Positions 54,304 through 63,882 of a stretch of DNA of 64,000 bases are shown here, piece by piece; positions within the stretch are counted from its first letter, which is position 1; every line of letters begins with the position of its first letter. A model generated the notes under the pieces. It was not told where the DNA came from. It made no database searches and saw only the letters and a program-made list of their open reading frames with translations. Source of the stretch: Halobacillus sp. A1. Its GTDB lineage: Bacteria; Bacillota; Bacilli; Bacillales; Halobacillaceae. The DNA lies in contig NZ_JAIZEN010000009.1 of NCBI RefSeq assembly GCF_024189295.1, forward strand, positions 81,595-145,594, given 5' to 3'. Both the position numbers and the translations under genes were made by a program.

Positions 54304-54528
54304 ATGAACTTGACCGTTTACCAGACGATTTCAATTCGCTTTTTGAAAATCGGTACCGTCGCTAACTCTTCCATCGTCCAAATTGGCAGTTCAGGGGTGA
54401 TTCAGGCCCAGGCAGACTTATATAATACTGGAGGATTCACCGGACCGGCTAAAGAGCCAGAACCTATAGACGGAGAAATAAGTTTTCCTGAAACGGACTC
54501 CTCTCCACTAGTGCCTCTCACAATTTAA
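54304..54528 (+). CDS. gerPB: Spore germination protein GerPB
   Basis: 74 residues. MNLTVYQTISIRFLKIGTVANSSIVQIGSSGVIQ and LYNTGGFTGPA, then SSPLVPL near the end, match GerPB. I start at ATG 54304 with AAGGAGAGG upstream; the frame from 54250 overlaps gerPA. Confidence 0.93.
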   Translation: MNLTVYQTISIRFLKIGTVANSSIVQIGSSGVIQAQADLYNTGGFTGPAKEPEPIDGEISFPETDSSPLVPLTI

Positions 54529-54609
54529 GGACAAATATTAAACCCTTGGTGCATAGACTGTAACGTATAACTTCCTTTATAGCTCAGGAAAGGGGTGAAT
54601 TTCATACTC

Positions 54610-55134
54610 ATGGATAACTATTATTCTTGGAACGCATGGATGCAGCAGATGATGGAACAAATGAAGGAACAGCAAAAAATAATCGATCAACTCACCCAAA
54701 AAATTGAAAAACTTCAATCATCAGATCAGCGTAAGACGGTGATTGAGAAAATCGAATACCATTTCGACCAGTTGAAAATAGAAACCTTGGAGGGAACATT
54801 GCAAATTGGTTTGTCTCCTCAAGGTATCGCCGAATCAGAAATTGAAGATTTATATAAAGGACAAACCAATGATCAACACTTAAATAATCTGATGACCTCT
54901 CACGTTCCTAAACATATTGATGAGTATGTAAGAATTCACAATCTTCCTTTATCGAGCGAACATCGCGAAAAAATAATTTCCGACATTAATAAACAGTTAC
55001 CTGAACGTTTTCAACAGTACCAGAGGCAGCATCCCGACCTGAATGTTCATGACATTGTCGACCGGCTATCGGAAGAAGTACAATCTTCTGTTGTTCAATA
55101 TTTAAATAATTATAAAAGGGAGGATACACCATGA
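54610..55134 (+). CDS. gerPC: Spore germination protein GerPC
   Basis: 174 residues from ATG 54610. A coiled-coil N-terminus (MMEQMKEQQKIIDQLTQKIEKLQ) is followed by IEYHFDQLKIETLEGTLQIGLSP, the conserved GerPC block. An alternative GTG at 54595 is possible: AGGAAAGGGG sits between the two candidates. GerPC ends in ATGA overlapping gerPD. About 80 bp separate it from gerPB. Confidence 0.9.
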   Translation: MDNYYSWNAWMQQMMEQMKEQQKIIDQLTQKIEKLQSSDQRKTVIEKIEYHFDQLKIETLEGTLQIGLSPQGIAESEIEDLYKGQTNDQHLNNLMTSHVPKHIDEYVRIHNLPLSSEHREKIISDINKQLPERFQQYQRQHPDLNVHDIVDRLSEEVQSSVVQYLNNYKREDTP

Positions 55135-55334
55135 ATCATACCGTTCATAACTACGGACTTCACGTTGGAAATATTCGTGTCAGCAGTGTTACTACCTCTT
55201 CTGTATTTTTGATTGGTGACAACAAAACGATCCGCTTACGTTCCTTCTTTGATACTCCGCCTGAATCTTTGATCATCGGTCCATTTGTTCCTTTAGAAGC
55301 CGAAGGAGAAGTAGAGATGGTCCCCGATGAATAG
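55131..55334 (+). CDS. gerPD: Spore germination protein GerPD
   Basis: 67 residues. VHNYGLHVGNIRVSSVTTSSVFLIGDNKTIRLRSFFDTPPES matches GerPD. The ATG overlaps the gerPC stop by 4 bp; GGGAGGA lies upstream. Confidence 0.92.
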   Translation: MNHTVHNYGLHVGNIRVSSVTTSSVFLIGDNKTIRLRSFFDTPPESLIIGPFVPLEAEGEVEMVPDE

Positions 55335-55695
55335 CCGAATGGTAGAACTGGATTATATTGACGTCCTTGCCATTTCGATAGGATCTGGATTTCTAATCGG
55401 TGACGTGAGCCGTTCCAATTCGCATGCGAGAGTTATTGCTGTTCAAGAAGAAACTCTAACCATCTCAGATAAAGTAGATTTTGATGATTTCTCCATCTTT
55501 CACCGTGAATTGTCCCCTCCCCGTCCTTCAATAGCCATCAAGTCTTCTTTCTGCAGCCATCACCCCGTTATTAATGTTCAATCTATGCATGTAAAAGGTA
55601 TTTCAACAGCAGGTCTGGTTCAAGTTGGCGGCGTAAATCATATTGAAGGGGAATCAAGACTTAAACACGTTCGAATATTGAATGAGGAACAATAA
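55327..55695 (+). CDS. gerPE: Spore germination protein GerPE
   Basis: 122 residues. RMVELDYIDVLAISIGSGFLIGDVSRSNSHARVIAVQEE and a late GLVQVGGVNHIEGESRLKHVRIL match GerPE. The start overlaps gerPD by 8 bp; the ribosome site is distant, so it is likely coupled. ATG 55339 (residue 5) is an alternative. Confidence 0.9.
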   Translation: MNSRMVELDYIDVLAISIGSGFLIGDVSRSNSHARVIAVQEETLTISDKVDFDDFSIFHRELSPPRPSIAIKSSFCSHHPVINVQSMHVKGISTAGLVQVGGVNHIEGESRLKHVRILNEEQ

Positions 55696-55748
55696 CTTCA
55701 CAGATCTCATAAGCTGTAGAAGTATATAGATTAAGGAGGGCTAAAATT

Positions 55749-55964
55749 ATGCCATCCATAGTGGGTCCACTAAGAATAAACAGCATTAGCGGAGGAGTAG
55801 TTAATTTCGGTGATTCTTTTTATGTCTCACCTAAGAGTTCCTCAAAAACCGCTAACGGAGCAGGTTCATCAAATACAGGTGATTTTATAGCAACGAACAA
55901 TGGTTTCAGTAATACGTCGGCTATCGACCCAGATGTCAATGACCAGAATGTCGGTGGAGCATAA
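55749..55964 (+). CDS. gerPF: Spore germination protein GerPF
   Basis: 71 residues, paralogous to GerPA: MPSIVGPLRINSISGGVVNFGDSFYVSPKSSSKTANGAGSSNTGDF. The Shine-Dalgarno is AAGGAGGG. Last gene of the operon, then a strong hairpin. Confidence 0.93.
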   Translation: MPSIVGPLRINSISGGVVNFGDSFYVSPKSSSKTANGAGSSNTGDFIATNNGFSNTSAIDPDVNDQNVGGA

Positions 55965-55966
55965 AT

Positions 55967-56009
55967 GAAAGGGGATGGCAGGCAGCCATCCCCTTTCATC
56001 TTTTCTTTT
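55967..56009. terminator. Terminator of the gerP operon
   Basis: 13-bp stem GAAAGGGGATGGC/GCCATCCCCTTTC followed by ATCTTTTCTTTT. It overlaps the 3' end of the convergent HNH gene. Confidence 0.9.
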
Positions 56010-56280
56010 GATTGGATTTCCGTGTAGTGATTCTTTTATTTGGATCTTGTTTTTTTATCCACCTTAAATATTTTTTCATATCCAGGTGATCCGCCAGCCG
56101 TTCTAAAGAATGATAGAAACCCGCTAGCTCCTGATTTGTAAAAAGTGCATGAATTTGACGATGACAAGGCTTGCAAAGAAGAGCAGTTGGTCCATCGACG
56201 CCTCCGTATTCTTTTGGAACGAGATGATGAACATTCGTTTCCACTAAAGCTCTTCTACATAATTCACACGTATCAACCAC
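55996..56280 (-). CDS. HNH endonuclease domain protein (YisB-like)
   Basis: 94 residues. CELCRRALVETNVHHLVPKEYGG ... LLCKPCHRQIHALF is a CxxC-HH-CxxCH HNH fold. B. subtilis has yisB at the same place by gerPA and addA. The start is GTG 56280 with GGAGGT 8 nt upstream, placed in the end of addA. Substrate and role unknown. Confidence 0.9.
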   Translation of the reverse strand: MVDTCELCRRALVETNVHHLVPKEYGGVDGPTALLCKPCHRQIHALFTNQELAGFYHSLERLADHLDMKKYLRWIKKQDPNKRITTRKSNQKKR

Positions 56281-56281
56281 A

Positions 56282-59200
56282 TTAATCTACCTCCACAATG
56301 AGCGGTCCATTGAAGAAATATAGACAGCTTTTCTCAACAGGTTGATTCCATATCTTCTCTAATGCTCTCCCATACAACTGAAGCTGGGTACGATATCTAT
56401 TTTTTAATACTTCTTCTACATCTACATCAGAAGGAATCGTATCCGTCTTATAATCAATGATCATCCAGCCGCTGCCATAAGGAACCACAGCATCAATCAC
56501 CCCTTGGATAAAAACCTTTTCCTCAGTGGGATTTTTCCAGTCTTTATACACTTCATGAGCGGGTAAAGTCAAGCTGAAAGGAACCTCCCTCTCGATGTGC
56601 TCCGCTTCTCGTAAGAGCTTTCCGATGGACGTTCCAAAAAAGCTGGAAATCGCATGGTGATCGATTTCATCCGCTTCCTCCCGCCGCAGGACTTCTTTAT
56701 GAACAAGATGTTCTACAAACTCTTCCACCTCTTCTGGGCTGTGGGATCTTTTTAAAGAAATATGCTGCATTACCGTATGCATCGCTGTACCTATTTCACC
56801 AGAGGAGAGTCCTTGTTTTTGCTGCATAAAGCGCGGACGTGAAACAAGCGGTGCTCGATAAGGGGTTAGCAATTGATCACTTGAATATTCATCCATGACT
56901 TCACGCTGCCTCTTTATTTCTGTAACTGTCTGTTTAGCACGGGAATGAGAAGCTTCTTCATAAGGATAGCTGTAATCCAGCCGATCAATCCGCGAGTCGC
57001 TCTCCGTTTGAATAGGCGCCCATGAATCAATATGCATTTGCAGCTCTTCGTCACGTTGTTTCTCCAATTCCTCTACAACGGCAAAGTCCGCTCCATGAGC
57101 TAAATGAATTTTCCATTCTGAAGCATCCTGTTCAATTTCTTCCGAAGTCCTCACTTCGACTTCTTCTGAACGTAGTTCTCCACTATCTTTATGACGGATT
57201 AAAGCAGGTCCCACCCAGTCCAGGTAAGATTTTGCTTCCAGCCGATCATGAGGCGGAAGAACCCAGTTTTTGTTTTCGGTATGAGTGAGCCACTTCTCTT
57301 GTTTTTTCTCAAATGAAGCCACATTGCCCACCATCACCAACTTCTCTTTAGCACGAGTTAAAGCCACATACAGAACACGCATTTCTTCGGCCAGTAGCTC
57401 TCTTAGTTTGACCCGTTTTATTGCGTGATAAGCAAGAGTAGGGAACATAAGCCGCTTCGCAGGATCGATGTATCTCGTTCCGAACCCGTAATCCTTATGA
57501 AGTAAGTAACGGTTTTTCAAATCCATCATATTAAACTGCTTATCCATCGCCCCGAGCAGCACGACTGGAAATTCCAGGCCTTTACTCTTATGAATCGTCA
57601 TGATACGCACGACGTCCTCTTGCTCCCCCAGGGCTCTGGCTGAACCCAGGTCATCCCCGCGCTCTTCCATCCTTTCTATGAAGCGTAGAAAACGGAACAG
57701 CCCTCGAAAAGATGTAGCTTCATAAGTACGCGCTCGATCATACAAAGCTCTCAAGTTGGCTTGACGCTGCCGTCCGCCAGGCATTCCCCCGACAAAATCA
57801 TAATATCCCGTCTCACGATAAATTTGCCAAATCAAATCTGAAAGCCCTCCCTGGTGAGCCTTCTCTCTGAACTTAGATAATTGGTGAAGAAACGTTTTTA
57901 CTTTCTTTCCTGCAGCGGAGGAATCTGCTGATTTTTTTATCGATTCATAATAACTTGCCCGCTGATCTTCCAGGCGCAGCTGCATCATTTCATCCTCATT
58001 CAGCCCGACAATAGGAGATTTCAACACAGAGGCAAGCGGGATGTCCTGCATCGGGTTATCGATGACTTTCAATAGATTGATCATAATTTTTATCTCGATA
58101 GCTTCGAAATATCCAGTAGAAAGCTCCGCATATACAGGTATCCCCTGATGTTTCAGTTCATCCAATATAGTCGATGCCCAGGTCATAGATCGCATTAATA
58201 TGACGATATCACGATACTGCACAGGACGCTTCATCCCAGTATCTTTATCCACTACCTGTAAGGGCTCTGCTTCTCCATGCCCGAGCCACGTCCTTATTTT
58301 TTCAGCATATGCCCGAGCCTCAAGCTGTGCTTTTTCCAAGTCTTGAAAGCTGTCATCCTGCGGGCTTTCTTCTTTTACTTCTCGATCAATGATCATCAGT
58401 TCTGCCTTAGCATTATCAGAAGGGACATCATCATACAACGTGTTACTGTATATAAGTTCAGCCTCTGGCTCATAGTTCATTTCACCAACTTCTATGTCCA
58501 GCACTTGCCGGAATACATAGTTTGCCGCGTCCAACACTTGTTTACGACTGCGAAAATTACGGGCTAAATCGATCCGTTCCGCATCATAATCTTTTTGGCC
58601 GTATAATTGGTATTTGGTTAAGAATAACGAAGGCTCTGCGTGCCGAAAGCGGTAAATGCTCTGTTTGACATCTCCGACCATGAACAAATGTCCGGCATCA
58701 GGAGCATCAGTTAATAAACGGAGAAGCGTTTCCTGCACGAGATTCGTATCCTGATATTCATCAATCAGCACTTCGGTGAATTGATCATGAAAACTTCGAG
58801 CTATTGAGGACGGCACAAGCTGCTCCTTAGTAGAACTGTCATCTAATAAGATTTGCAGACAATAGTGCTCTAAATCTGAAAAGTCGACGAGAGCTTTTTC
58901 TTTTTTGAGCTGCTGGTAGCGCTCGTGAAAATCTTTTACGACAACTGCAAGCTGTTCCATTACTGGATGAAGAGCTTGCATATCGTTCAAATAACTCTCA
59001 AGGCTGCGGTGGAACCATTCTTCCTTCATTTCTGTCCAGCGCTTTTTATAGCGGTCCCTGATTTTCTTAGCCCGTTCTTTTTTCTTTTCATCACAATCCA
59101 TTTTCTTGCGTGAAAGAGCTGTAAACTTGCTGCCGCTCATATAACTTTGCAGTTCTTCCCAGGATACAGCGAGTGCCCCTTTCGCCTGCTGTACCATTTC

Positions 59201-59977
59201 CAGATCGGAAGCAGCCGTCTCTCCATAGCTGGAAGGCCCATCGGGTTCTCGTGTCAGCTCAATAAACTGGTGAATTTCAGCTTCGATAGAATCAAGCTGA
59301 CTCTTCACATCTCTTTTTAACAGGGACAGCCATTTAATGTCATCTTCTGTCTCATACTCCGGCTTTTCATACATTCCGACCATTTCATTCAGCCATTCTT
59401 CCGGCCATGGGTTCTGCATAGCGAATGTATGAAGCTCAAGGATTAGCTTCTCTACATCAATGTCATTACGGTCACTTGAAAAACGATCGACCACATCAAA
59501 AAAGCGTTGCTGCTCCTCACCTTCTTTTCCATACCAATCCTCAAATAGATCTTCGAGCACTTCCTGTCGTATCAAGTCCGCCTCTACATCATCTGTAATT
59601 CGGAAACCAGGGTCTAAGTCTATTAAATAGGCGTGTCTCCGAACTACTTCCATACAAAACGAGTGGAGTGTCGATATGGAAGCATTCTGTATGAGGGAAA
59701 GCTGCTTTTTCAAATGCCTTGATTCGGGATTACTTTCTAATGCTTTTCCAAGTGCCAGGCCGACTCTGTTTCTCATCTCTTGAGCCGCTGCATTTGTGAA
59801 CGTTACGACTAGTAAAGAATCAATGTTGATCGGCGATTGCTTATTCAAAAGCTTTTGGATGATCCGCTCGACAAGAACAGCGGTTTTTCCTGAACCTGCA
59901 GCCGCAGCCACGAGAATATTTTTGCCTTCTGTATAAATGGCTCGTTCTTGTTCTTTAGTCCAGCTGACCACGTACAT
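56282..59977 (-). CDS. addA: Helicase-nuclease AddA
   Basis: 1231 residues, as in B. subtilis (1232). UvrD/SF1 helicase motifs: Walker A AAAAGSGKTAVLVERI (about 24-39), VDFSDLEHY, LIDEYQDTNLVQ, TIHKSKGLEFPVVLLG, YVALTRAKEKL. The C-terminal RecB-type nuclease carries GVIDAVVPYGSGWMIIDYKTD. With AddB it processes DNA ends for recombination at Chi. ATG 59977 is only 1-2 nt from AAAGGAG, while GTG 59971 has 8-nt spacing; the latter may be the true start. It overlaps addB by about 20 bp. Confidence 0.97.
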   Translation of the reverse strand: MYVVSWTKEQERAIYTEGKNILVAAAAGSGKTAVLVERIIQKLLNKQSPINIDSLLVVTFTNAAAQEMRNRVGLALGKALESNPESRHLKKQLSLIQNASISTLHSFCMEVVRRHAYLIDLDPGFRITDDVEADLIRQEVLEDLFEDWYGKEGEEQQRFFDVVDRFSSDRNDIDVEKLILELHTFAMQNPWPEEWLNEMVGMYEKPEYETEDDIKWLSLLKRDVKSQLDSIEAEIHQFIELTREPDGPSSYGETAASDLEMVQQAKGALAVSWEELQSYMSGSKFTALSRKKMDCDEKKKERAKKIRDRYKKRWTEMKEEWFHRSLESYLNDMQALHPVMEQLAVVVKDFHERYQQLKKEKALVDFSDLEHYCLQILLDDSSTKEQLVPSSIARSFHDQFTEVLIDEYQDTNLVQETLLRLLTDAPDAGHLFMVGDVKQSIYRFRHAEPSLFLTKYQLYGQKDYDAERIDLARNFRSRKQVLDAANYVFRQVLDIEVGEMNYEPEAELIYSNTLYDDVPSDNAKAELMIIDREVKEESPQDDSFQDLEKAQLEARAYAEKIRTWLGHGEAEPLQVVDKDTGMKRPVQYRDIVILMRSMTWASTILDELKHQGIPVYAELSTGYFEAIEIKIMINLLKVIDNPMQDIPLASVLKSPIVGLNEDEMMQLRLEDQRASYYESIKKSADSSAAGKKVKTFLHQLSKFREKAHQGGLSDLIWQIYRETGYYDFVGGMPGGRQRQANLRALYDRARTYEATSFRGLFRFLRFIERMEERGDDLGSARALGEQEDVVRIMTIHKSKGLEFPVVLLGAMDKQFNMMDLKNRYLLHKDYGFGTRYIDPAKRLMFPTLAYHAIKRVKLRELLAEEMRVLYVALTRAKEKLVMVGNVASFEKKQEKWLTHTENKNWVLPPHDRLEAKSYLDWVGPALIRHKDSGELRSEEVEVRTSEEIEQDASEWKIHLAHGADFAVVEELEKQRDEELQMHIDSWAPIQTESDSRIDRLDYSYPYEEASHSRAKQTVTEIKRQREVMDEYSSDQLLTPYRAPLVSRPRFMQQKQGLSSGEIGTAMHTVMQHISLKRSHSPEEVEEFVEHLVHKEVLRREEADEIDHHAISSFFGTSIGKLLREAEHIEREVPFSLTLPAHEVYKDWKNPTEEKVFIQGVIDAVVPYGSGWMIIDYKTDTIPSDVDVEEVLKNRYRTQLQLYGRALEKIWNQPVEKSCLYFFNGPLIVEVD

Positions 59978-62900
59978 TCTCCTTTCCTGACATGATTTTC
60001 TCTATGACTTCTTCTTCTTTGTAATTTTTCAACTTGCGATAATTATGATCTTCTAAGGCAGGATCGAATTGACAGACAGATCGGAATTGACAATAATCAC
60101 AAGCCGTCTGGTCGTCTTTTAAAAAAGGATTCAAATCGATTTCCCCATCGGTAACTCTTTCGCCGGCATTTTTCATCAGCTGGCGGATATATCCTGTGAG
60201 CTGATTGAATTTTTCACTTTCCACTGTTTTCGACCCTTTGTAAAATCCTCCGCCTGCTTTTAGACCCGCAGGTATGATTTGACTGCGGCCTTTCTCAAGA
60301 CTTGTATCCATCATTGAGACAAGTTGTTCGTCTTCTAACAACAAGCCAGACATTTTAAACTTTTTAAATATTTCCTGCTCGATTTCATCATCACCGATCC
60401 ACTGTTTCCCTGAAATCATCGGATTATGCACGTGGAAATAAAGGACTCCAGCAGGTAGTGCAGGTGTGCCGAGCCAATGTTCCGCATTCGTTAATACCAC
60501 ATCTAAATAAGCAAGCATTTGCAGGGCCAATCCATGATATACATCAATCAAGTCCAGCCCTTTGGCACTAGATTTGTAGTCAATGATTCTCAGGTACAAT
60601 GCTTGTTCATTAAGTGCGCGGTCCACGCGATCAATACGCCCCCGCAACATTAACTGATGACCATTCTGAAGATGAAGTGACAACGGAGGAAGTTTTGAAT
60701 TTTCCCCCATTCCGAATCCAAGCTCCAAACCCACTGGAGAAAATTCACTTTTTCTTGCCTGCTCACTTAAAATGAATGCCGCTCTCGCTATCACACCCTG
60801 GAGTTTATGTTTAATATAGTGATGGCGATTTGAGCTATGAAGTATTTGATTTTGAAGTATAGGAGCCAGTAATGTCGTCGCTTTCTCTGCGTATTTTGTA
60901 GTATCCTCGTGATTCAACTGGGAAAAATCACGGCCCTCCTGCTGGATCCACTCCGTGATTTGCTTTAAAGCCTCATGAAACAGCTGGCCGATATCGGGCG
61001 CATCCAGCTTATAAGTTTTTCTTTCCTGAAGCTTGAGACTATGATTCGAAAAATATTGATAAGAGCAGCGGTGATAGGTTTCAAGCTGGGACACACTTGT
61101 GTTGACAGGGCCATCAAAAAGTTTTTTCTTTGTATCTTCCGTTAAATGAACTGGGGTGTTGCGATAGAACAAACTTTGCAGGACGCGGTTGGTGAGTCCG
61201 CCCTTTTCTTCTTTTTCGATGTACCAATTCAGGACATTCCACCAGACAGGATCGACAGCATATCCTCGCAAATGACGGGCGAGCTGGGAGGTCAAAGCTG
61301 CTCTTGTTTTAACGGGAGTTGATATGAACCTTGAAGCTTCTTTTACATCGTCAGGATCCTGTAGTAACAAGTGGTCTTCCGCATGCGGGAACATTTCATT
61401 TATTCGCTGAATGATTTGCGCAGGCATTTTGGATTTACCTTCCTCATTACTTAATGGATAACTCATCCAGAGATAATCCTTAGCCATCGTTAATGCTAAA
61501 TACATATAGAAACGGTCATCCAATAACTGCCGATTCATTCCGTCAGCTAAACGAACTCCTCCTTCAGATAGGATTTCCCGTTCTTTTTCAGATATCATGC
61601 CATCAATGGTAGGCTTCATCGGCCATACTCCATCCGTCATTCCTAACAGGAATGACGCTTTTATTCCCGTGATTCGGGAACGATCGACATTACCGACAAT
61701 TACGTGATCCATACTCGGGGGAACATGAGCAAACGTCAGCGCTTCAAGCCCGCTTTCTATCGTACTTCTGAAAATTTGCAGCGATATTTTTTCTTCTCCG
61801 GCCATCTCTACAATTTCGTCCAGGAGCTGTAATCCGGCATCCCAGACCTGTTCTTGCTCTCTTGCTCGCTCTATATTTCCACGCTCATCGTACAAATCAC
61901 GCCATTTTTCCAATTGAGCAGGAACATTCATCTCATCTAGCCAGTAATAGATAGCTTTGGCACGATCAGCAATTGTAGCTGCTTCCCGTAAATTGCGGTC
62001 AAAGGGCTCAAGATAGTCGATCACTTGTTTACGATATGCATTAATCCGGTCTTCCTTTCGCTTTTCTCCATCGGTTTGAGCAGCCTGTTCAAACCCTCTG
62101 AACCGCTGATATATCCATCTCTCTTCACTAAACCAACGGTCACGTTTACGAACTCCATACTCTAACACATAGTTTTCAAGCTCATCGATCGCTTTTTCAT
62201 CAAGAGGATACCTTTCATCATCTGCAGGGATGAAACCCGTTTTTAATAACCTGAACACAGCATCATACCGGAAGTTCCCTTCGATGACGTCCAGGCCAGA
62301 CCGAATCAATTCGATCATCGGATGATTAAGCATGGTGCGTTTCTCATCAACGAATACCGGGATTCCGTAATCATCAAATAACGTGTCGATAAGGTTGTGA
62401 TAAACATTTGGTTCACGTATCAATACCGCTATGTCTTTATAACGGTAGCCCTCCTCTCGAACCAGTCTCAAAATTTCTTGCGCCGCCCCTTCCACTTCCG
62501 CTCGAGGATGTACGGCTTCAGCGATTCTAACAGGGGCATTCTCTTCGCATACTGGAGCAGGATGGACATCAAAATACGTTTCTAAATGAAGTAATGCAGG
62601 TTTCCCTTTGAATCTACCTTCTTCGCGATTAAGCACTTCGATATCATCGACAGCCGTTCCTGCTTCCTCTGCAAGCTGCTTTAACGTGAAATACGTTTCT
62701 TTAGTCTCGTAAAAAAGATCAAGTTCTTCCTGTTCCTGAGACTCATCTTCTGGAAGTTCCGTAGTCAACGTTACCCGTACGGTTCTACACTTTTTTAATA
62801 AAGCTTCGATCACAGTATATTCCTGAGGGGTAAAGCTATGAAAACCATCTAAATAAATATCAGCATCTGCCAAAAAGTCAGCATCAGGAATTTTTTCAGC

Positions 62901-63476
62901 TAACAGCTGCAGTTGATCTTCCGAATCTATGTATTGCTCACTTAAAGCATCGACTAGACGATCGTAGATATAATTTAAATCGTCTAATTTATCTCGCAGA
63001 CCTTCTTCATGGCTTGTACGGTGGACAAACTGATCCATAGCCATCATCTGAGAATGTAAAACATCCGGAGTTACTTTATAGCGTTTAAATTCTGTAATCA
63101 TGCCTTCAAGCTGTTCAATGAATCCTTGTTTTTCAATCGCTTTTTGGAATACTTTCCAGTCTGAGGTCCGCTCTTCAACAATCTTCCTGAGCATCATTTG
63201 TACTCCAGTTGAACTGATAAACCTTCTTGTACCTCCGCCCGTTTCCTGCAAAACCCGCCAGGCCAGCCTCGAGAAACTGAACACTTGGGCACGGATCGCA
63301 CCTTCGATATCTCCGCCAGTCAACAGAGCATACTCCTGCTGAAACGTCATTTGATCAGGCACAATATACATAATTGGCGGTCCTGCTGGATTTTCGCTAA
63401 GTTTATTTCGAATTTCCTCTAAGCACCGCGTTCCTTTTCCCGCTCCGGAACGACCGAGTAAAAACTGAAGCCCCAT
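59955..63476 (-). CDS. addB: Helicase-nuclease AddB
   Basis: 1173 residues (B. subtilis 1166). MGLQFLLGRSGAGKGTRC has the P-loop; the nuclease part has RIDRVDRALNEQALYLRIIDYKSS, and the iron-sulfur cluster cysteines are in HRCSYQYF and CDYCQFRSVCQF. Its degenerate helicase half recognises Chi. First gene of addB-addA(-HNH). No other genes lie between it and the insertion element at the window's end. Confidence 0.97.
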   Translation of the reverse strand: MGLQFLLGRSGAGKGTRCLEEIRNKLSENPAGPPIMYIVPDQMTFQQEYALLTGGDIEGAIRAQVFSFSRLAWRVLQETGGGTRRFISSTGVQMMLRKIVEERTSDWKVFQKAIEKQGFIEQLEGMITEFKRYKVTPDVLHSQMMAMDQFVHRTSHEEGLRDKLDDLNYIYDRLVDALSEQYIDSEDQLQLLAEKIPDADFLADADIYLDGFHSFTPQEYTVIEALLKKCRTVRVTLTTELPEDESQEQEELDLFYETKETYFTLKQLAEEAGTAVDDIEVLNREEGRFKGKPALLHLETYFDVHPAPVCEENAPVRIAEAVHPRAEVEGAAQEILRLVREEGYRYKDIAVLIREPNVYHNLIDTLFDDYGIPVFVDEKRTMLNHPMIELIRSGLDVIEGNFRYDAVFRLLKTGFIPADDERYPLDEKAIDELENYVLEYGVRKRDRWFSEERWIYQRFRGFEQAAQTDGEKRKEDRINAYRKQVIDYLEPFDRNLREAATIADRAKAIYYWLDEMNVPAQLEKWRDLYDERGNIERAREQEQVWDAGLQLLDEIVEMAGEEKISLQIFRSTIESGLEALTFAHVPPSMDHVIVGNVDRSRITGIKASFLLGMTDGVWPMKPTIDGMISEKEREILSEGGVRLADGMNRQLLDDRFYMYLALTMAKDYLWMSYPLSNEEGKSKMPAQIIQRINEMFPHAEDHLLLQDPDDVKEASRFISTPVKTRAALTSQLARHLRGYAVDPVWWNVLNWYIEKEEKGGLTNRVLQSLFYRNTPVHLTEDTKKKLFDGPVNTSVSQLETYHRCSYQYFSNHSLKLQERKTYKLDAPDIGQLFHEALKQITEWIQQEGRDFSQLNHEDTTKYAEKATTLLAPILQNQILHSSNRHHYIKHKLQGVIARAAFILSEQARKSEFSPVGLELGFGMGENSKLPPLSLHLQNGHQLMLRGRIDRVDRALNEQALYLRIIDYKSSAKGLDLIDVYHGLALQMLAYLDVVLTNAEHWLGTPALPAGVLYFHVHNPMISGKQWIGDDEIEQEIFKKFKMSGLLLEDEQLVSMMDTSLEKGRSQIIPAGLKAGGGFYKGSKTVESEKFNQLTGYIRQLMKNAGERVTDGEIDLNPFLKDDQTACDYCQFRSVCQFDPALEDHNYRKLKNYKEEEVIEKIMSGKENVRGQLD

Positions 63477-63880
63477 AATTTCAGCCCCTCCCTATCCATC
63501 TTATTACCATTCATTTTATCATCTATTGCTACCTGCCCATAGCTTTTGGCTCGTACACAGTCCAATCGAAAAGAAAACTAAAAATCATACACCTCTGTTT
63601 AACCCCCTTTATTTTTGGATCTGTTCCTTTGGGTTAGCAGAAGAAAAGGTTCCGATAAAAACAACAAGCAACTCTTTTATCTAAAATAAAAATAAGATTA
63701 AGCTGTTTTTTCATAAAACTATGTTGAAAGTTGTTAATTATCATAAAAAATCATTCCACTATATGGCAGGATTGCGGAAGACTTGAATTCGAGATAATCG
63801 GGGTTCGTTGCCGTATTAAGAGTCAGGGGTTGTTGGAAAGCTACTCGCTTTCCTGTGGGGGAAGTGGCGAGCTTCTGGAT
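63477..63880. other. Upstream region of addB and Bacillaceae-type repeat
   Basis: About 400 bp with no gene. Near 63829-63875 is GGAAAGCTACTCGCTTTCC followed by TGTGGGGGAAGTGGCGAGC, a hairpin-forming sequence of the kind scattered through Bacillaceae intergenic regions. It ends where the insertion element appears to begin. The addB promoter is not evident. Confidence 0.45.
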
Positions 63881-63882
63881 AG

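Noticed and set aside
63720..63760. Fur-like TTAATTATCATAAAA near the addB upstream region
   Set aside because: Only one half-site matches; no promoter is positioned on it.
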